Shown in pieces: positions 60,862 through 64,000 of a DNA stretch of 64,000 nucleotides; positions within the stretch are counted from its first letter, which is position 1; every line of letters starts with the position of its first letter. This DNA is from Paenibacillus azoreducens (GTDB taxonomy: Bacteria; Bacillota; Bacilli; Paenibacillales; Paenibacillaceae), in assembly GCF_021654775.1 (NCBI RefSeq), contig NZ_AP025343.1:5919501-5983500 (forward strand). The letters are read 5' to 3'. The notes below the pieces were generated by a model. That model had not been told where the DNA came from and made no database searches. It saw only the letters and a list, made by a program, of their open reading frames with translations. Both the position numbers and the translations under genes were made by a program.

Positions 60862-61437
60862 TTATACGGAGCTTTCGATTTCATCAGCCGCCTTGATTCG
60901 ATGATCGATAAAATCATAAACCTGCTGCATTTCCTCTACATAATTCCGGTCAATCTCAAAATATTTAACACCATGTTTTAAACAGTTCGTCCTAAATTCA
61001 TCATGGGCTTGGATATGTTCCCCAATCATTCGGTCTTCCGGGTAAAGGCGGGTTTCGATGACGTTTCTATATTTTACGATGTCGCTGAAATGTTCTTGTA
61101 TATAACCAGGAGAAAACCCGATAAAAACCGAAATAATATCATCCGGATACTTTTGTTCAATTTCCTTCACATATTCCGGCAGCAGATAACAGCCTTCCAT
61201 AATCAGATTCTGATTATTCTCGATATTCGTCATGATCATCGCTTTTACCATCGGCCATAATTTCTCACCAATCACCTCATCGGGATCAAGCGGCGTAAAC
61301 CCGCAATTGTTATATCCCCGATACAAACCCATTTTTAAGTGATCTATCGAAAGATAAGGTATTTGATATTTTTCTAACAATTGTTGAGACATATACGTTT
61401 TACCTGTACAACTGTTACCGCTGATTAATATAATCAT
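60862..61437 (-). CDS. P-loop nucleotide kinase-like protein
   Basis: 191 residues. Walker A GNSCTGKT (7-14), YLSIDHLKMGLYRG, LIMEGCYLLPEYV and a lid region RNVIETRLYPEDR. Resembles 2-phosphoglycerate-kinase/AAA-type small kinases. Substrate not predictable. TTAAAGGAG before the ATG. Confidence 0.78.
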   Translation of the reverse strand: MIILISGNSCTGKTYMSQQLLEKYQIPYLSIDHLKMGLYRGYNNCGFTPLDPDEVIGEKLWPMVKAMIMTNIENNQNLIMEGCYLLPEYVKEIEQKYPDDIISVFIGFSPGYIQEHFSDIVKYRNVIETRLYPEDRMIGEHIQAHDEFRTNCLKHGVKYFEIDRNYVEEMQQVYDFIDHRIKAADEIESSV

Positions 61438-61599
61438 GAAAATAGCTCCTTTAAGTATGTTTGCGCAGCATTTTTAGAGACACATCATATATCCATTCTA
61501 TGAAGCCGTAACGGCTCTTCCCATATAGTCAGGAACTGACAAGCTTTGATTCGGGACCTTGATGCGTATAAGTCACGTATTTGTTCCAAAAAATGTTTT

Positions 61600-62193
61600 T
61601 TAAAATTGAATTTTTCCAAGAAAATGAAGACTAGCCTCCATGCATTTCTTGTATTCTTCAGGTTTATAGGCCTTATGAAAAGGATTCATAAACCCGTGTT
61701 CAGCTTCAACAATTTCGATGTCGGTCATTTTTTTCGTTTCTAACTTTTCCGCTAAATCCATTACGTTAAATGACTTCTCATGTTGGGAGAAAAATAGTAA
61801 TGTTGGACATTCCGGTTCTACCTCTGAATAATTTCTAATTCGCGATCCGTAATATCCAATGACCCCATCCACCCCGCATTCGCTGCTGCGCCAGGCAGTG
61901 GTTGCACCGATACTAAAGCCAATGATATAGATCCGATTGTACTTTTTGCGCTGTTCTTCCACGATTTGCTTCACTTTATGAAGTGATTGATCGAAGCCGA
62001 TTTCGTTCACAAAATATTGATAGGCTTGCTCTTCTTCCTCATAAGGAAAAGCTCCCCTGTCCAATAAATTCGGAGCGATTACATCGAAACCTTCTTTCGT
62101 CAGCTCATCGCTGAAAAAACGAATATGATCATTGATCCCATATATTTCATGCAAAATAATGACTAAAGATTGGGGAGAGAAACGCTTATTCAT
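61600..62193 (-). CDS. Dienelactone hydrolase family protein
   Basis: About 197 residues, alpha/beta hydrolase. VIILHEIYGINDHI oxyanion region, nucleophile Ser in GFSIGATTAW, catalytic Asp near CPTLLFFSQHEKSF and His in EAEHGFMNP. Dienelactone hydrolases normally use Cys; Ser here suggests an esterase. The ATG at 62193 is preferred over the GTG at 62202. 61438-61599 holds nothing I can name. Confidence 0.82.
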   Translation of the reverse strand: MNKRFSPQSLVIILHEIYGINDHIRFFSDELTKEGFDVIAPNLLDRGAFPYEEEEQAYQYFVNEIGFDQSLHKVKQIVEEQRKKYNRIYIIGFSIGATTAWRSSECGVDGVIGYYGSRIRNYSEVEPECPTLLFFSQHEKSFNVMDLAEKLETKKMTDIEIVEAEHGFMNPFHKAYKPEEYKKCMEASLHFLGKIQF

Positions 62194-62242
62194 GAAGCTC
62201 ACATCTTTCTTTTATGTTTTATCAGGTTTTAGAATAGCTCAC

Positions 62243-62734
62243 CTACATTTCTTTTTCCAACACGTACATCTCATCTTCCCGATTCATCGGATTCACGATT
62301 TTTACGATTTTAAACCCACATTTATTCACGTAAAAATGATGATTTCTTTTGGAATAACCCGGAGTATCCGTCAGCCATTTTTTTGTGTTCGGGTACTTCT
62401 GTTCTATGTATCTCCATATGGCTAGCCCAATCCCGCGGTTTTCCAGCAACGGATCGACAAATAAATTACCTAAATAGTTTTCGTTGTTTTCGTTAATCCA
62501 TACAATAACAGCCCCGATTACCTTCTTATCCAATAAGACCTTATAAGACTGGGTAGGTGATTCCAGCGCCCATTTCCTTATAAATTCGCCCGTGTCATAT
62601 CCAGTAGGCCCTCCCTTTGCTTGGCCCAAAAATTGCTGTGTATCCAAATCAAAGGCGCGGGTCATGATTTCAGTTAAAACGGCAATATCTTCTTCAGTAA
62701 TAGGTTGAAACTGCAAATTCTCGTAAGCTTCCAT
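62243..62734 (-). CDS. GNAT family N-acetyltransferase
   Basis: 163 residues. VLLDKKVIGAVIVWIN, YLGNLFVDPLLENRGIGLAIW and RNHHFYVNKCGFKIV. Typical small GNAT fold. The frame starts at 62749, but GGAGGACAAGGGA before the ATG at 62734 sets it. Lies between two hydrolase genes on the same strand, which may form an operon. Confidence 0.84.
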   Translation of the reverse strand: MEAYENLQFQPITEEDIAVLTEIMTRAFDLDTQQFLGQAKGGPTGYDTGEFIRKWALESPTQSYKVLLDKKVIGAVIVWINENNENYLGNLFVDPLLENRGIGLAIWRYIEQKYPNTKKWLTDTPGYSKRNHHFYVNKCGFKIVKIVNPMNREDEMYVLEKEM

Positions 62735-62769
62735 TCCCTTGTCCTCCATTCATACTGCCTTGCTGCCAT

Positions 62770-63633
62770 TCATTTCAATCTCAAGCTTAGAAAATCAACA
62801 ATCTCCTTAAAAGCATTCTGAACCATAGGATCATTAAAATGTTGGTCAAACACATGGTCGGCGCCTTCAATTGTAATTAGCTTGGAATAGATCCCCTTCT
62901 CTTTTAATTTCTCATGCATAAAAAATGATTGCTCATAAGGAACGTCCGTATCTCGATCCCCATGAAGAAGTAATGTTGGGGGATAATCTTCGGATATATT
63001 ATCGATTGGGTTGTATTTTATGAGTTCGTCGGAATCGTTGTTGCGATCAAGTCCAGTTACTTCTTGAACCCAGACGCCTTGCTGGCGGCAATAAAGATAA
63101 AAATCGAATCTTTCCCATACGCCATTCGTCACTTCTTTATCCCCCACAGACTCCAATGCTTTGGTTCTGCTCACGATGGGCCTCTTACAATAATACTCAC
63201 TCGGCTGCGCGAACCAGTCGCCCAAAATATCGCCATATCCATACAAGGAAACGATGGCATTAGGTTTGATCTCCATTGTTCCTGTTAATAAACTAAGGAA
63301 TCCGCCCGCTGAGCTGCCCATGACCGCCATTTTATGAACGTCAAAATCATACCATTTTACCGCCATTGTTCTTACCCATTCCACTGCATCCCGGATATCT
63401 TCAATAATGGATACAAAATCCGTTTCAGGCGCCAGCCTATAATCGATATTGACGATACTAAAACCGGAACGCGTAAAATACTCGATTTGTTCCAAAGACA
63501 GCCATGTTCTTGTCCCGAAAATTAAAGCGCCTCCATGGATATATATAATAACTGGCGAACCCGGGCCTTGATCATAGATATCGGCACTTATGGAACAGTG
63601 ATCCGTTTGCTTATAGACTCTGGTGTCTTTCAT
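62770..63633 (-). CDS. Alpha/beta hydrolase (esterase/lipase, HSL-like)
   Basis: 287 residues. Oxyanion motif YIHGGALIFG, nucleophile Ser in MGSSAGGFLSL, Asp in LHGDRDTDVPYEQS and His in EGADHVFDQ give the full triad of carboxylesterases. No signal peptide. Substrate unknown. AAAAGGAGG before the ATG. Confidence 0.85.
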   Translation of the reverse strand: MKDTRVYKQTDHCSISADIYDQGPGSPVIIYIHGGALIFGTRTWLSLEQIEYFTRSGFSIVNIDYRLAPETDFVSIIEDIRDAVEWVRTMAVKWYDFDVHKMAVMGSSAGGFLSLLTGTMEIKPNAIVSLYGYGDILGDWFAQPSEYYCKRPIVSRTKALESVGDKEVTNGVWERFDFYLYCRQQGVWVQEVTGLDRNNDSDELIKYNPIDNISEDYPPTLLLHGDRDTDVPYEQSFFMHEKLKEKGIYSKLITIEGADHVFDQHFNDPMVQNAFKEIVDFLSLRLK

Positions 63634-63721
63634 GTTTATAACCTCCTTTTATTATCGCACTGGGTCTATATAAGTTGAACCATTTTCTCCCTCTTGCTAT
63701 TTCCTTATCCATTTCTTTAGT

Positions 63722-64000
63722 TCAACTTACATAGTCCGTTCGCTTTTCCAACTCAAAATACGCATCCCGAAGCCAAGGGTGAACAACCCTTAGCGTTTCC
63801 CGCTGCTCCCATAAAAAATGGATGTATGCAAATGCCGCATGCTCCAAAGAACGATCCAGCTGCGCCATGATCTGCTGCAAATAAGGCGGTGTGCCGCTTT
63901 GATCCCATTCGATTTTATCAGCTACAAATAAAACCTTGTCCAATAAAGTAGAATCCTTTTTTAATGTGGTGTGACAACCGACTGCGCCGAGGATTTCTTG
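63722..64000 (-). CDS. yqeK: YqeK-like HD-domain hydrolase, C-terminal part (cut by window edge)
   Basis: The frame stays open to the right edge, giving 92 residues. QEILGAVGCHTT, LLDKVLFVADKIEWD and LEHAAFAYIHFLWEQRE match the C-terminal half of YqeK-type HD proteins, which hydrolyse diadenosine tetraphosphate (Ap4A). The HD motif itself lies beyond the window. A TTG at 63943 is an internal codon, not the start. Confidence 0.75.
   Translation of the reverse strand, partial: QEILGAVGCHTTLKKDSTLLDKVLFVADKIEWDQSGTPPYLQQIMAQLDRSLEHAAFAYIHFLWEQRETLRVVHPWLRDAYFELEKRTDYVS

Overview
The window looks like chromosome of a spore-forming Firmicute of the Paenibacillaceae, most likely Paenibacillus. This is inferred from strong AGGAGG-type ribosome binding sites, frequent TTG/GTG starts, moderate GC, LplB/YtcP-type oligosaccharide importers beside a membrane-bound AraC regulator, CcpA cre-like sites, and best-recognised relatives such as TmrB, YxeA, YpgQ, YqeK and PgsA. 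No rRNA, tRNA, CRISPR array, prophage or plasmid origin was seen. One intact IS256-family element is present.

Layout. 1-6565: mostly minus-strand housekeeping and small-protein genes (HAD phosphatase, DUF4177, TIM-barrel isomerase, SseB-like, TIGR01777 epimerase, VOC, PgsA, HD hydrolase), including two membrane miniproteins of 54 and 59 residues. 6611-12024: a two-component system (minus) divergent from an ABC exporter with two different permeases and a YxeA protein (plus), the layout of a peptide-antibiotic detoxification module. 12131-22137: a complete minus-strand sugar operon: DeoR regulator, PfkB kinase, ribose-type ABC importer (ATPase, two permeases, lipoprotein), 3-epimerase-like TIM barrel, AraB and AraD, with no L-arabinose isomerase. 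22357-28604: single enzymes, several possibly protective (methyltransferase, TauE/SafE, GNATs, TmrB, Nudix, metallo-hydrolase).

29265-43315 is the most distinctive region, a glycan locus whose enzymes all lack signal peptides. It holds a GH18 enzyme, an 879-residue transglutaminase-fold protein whose active-site region resembles eukaryotic cytosolic peptide:N-glycanase, a CBM9-like protein, two GH29 alpha-L-fucosidases, a membrane-anchored AraC regulator, and an oligosaccharide ABC importer preceded by a good cre site. Inferred logic: fucosylated oligosaccharides or glycopeptides are imported whole and dismantled in the cytoplasm.

43316-44779 is a 1.46-kb gene-free block of repeats. Members of these repeat families recur at 28.8-29.05 kb, 46.3 kb and 53.0-53.2 kb; several have hairpin stems that differ between copies with compensatory changes. 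46429-49336 is an SPFH/multi-zinc-ribbon envelope operon. 49416-64000 is a patchwork of small genes (GNATs, lipoprotein, YHYH protein, ThyX with an altered signature, SRPBCC, TrmO, MerR, HADs, YdcF, hydrolases) ending in a YqeK-like HD gene cut by the window edge. Decayed genes are a 56-residue GrpB stub and a 22-residue P-loop stub.
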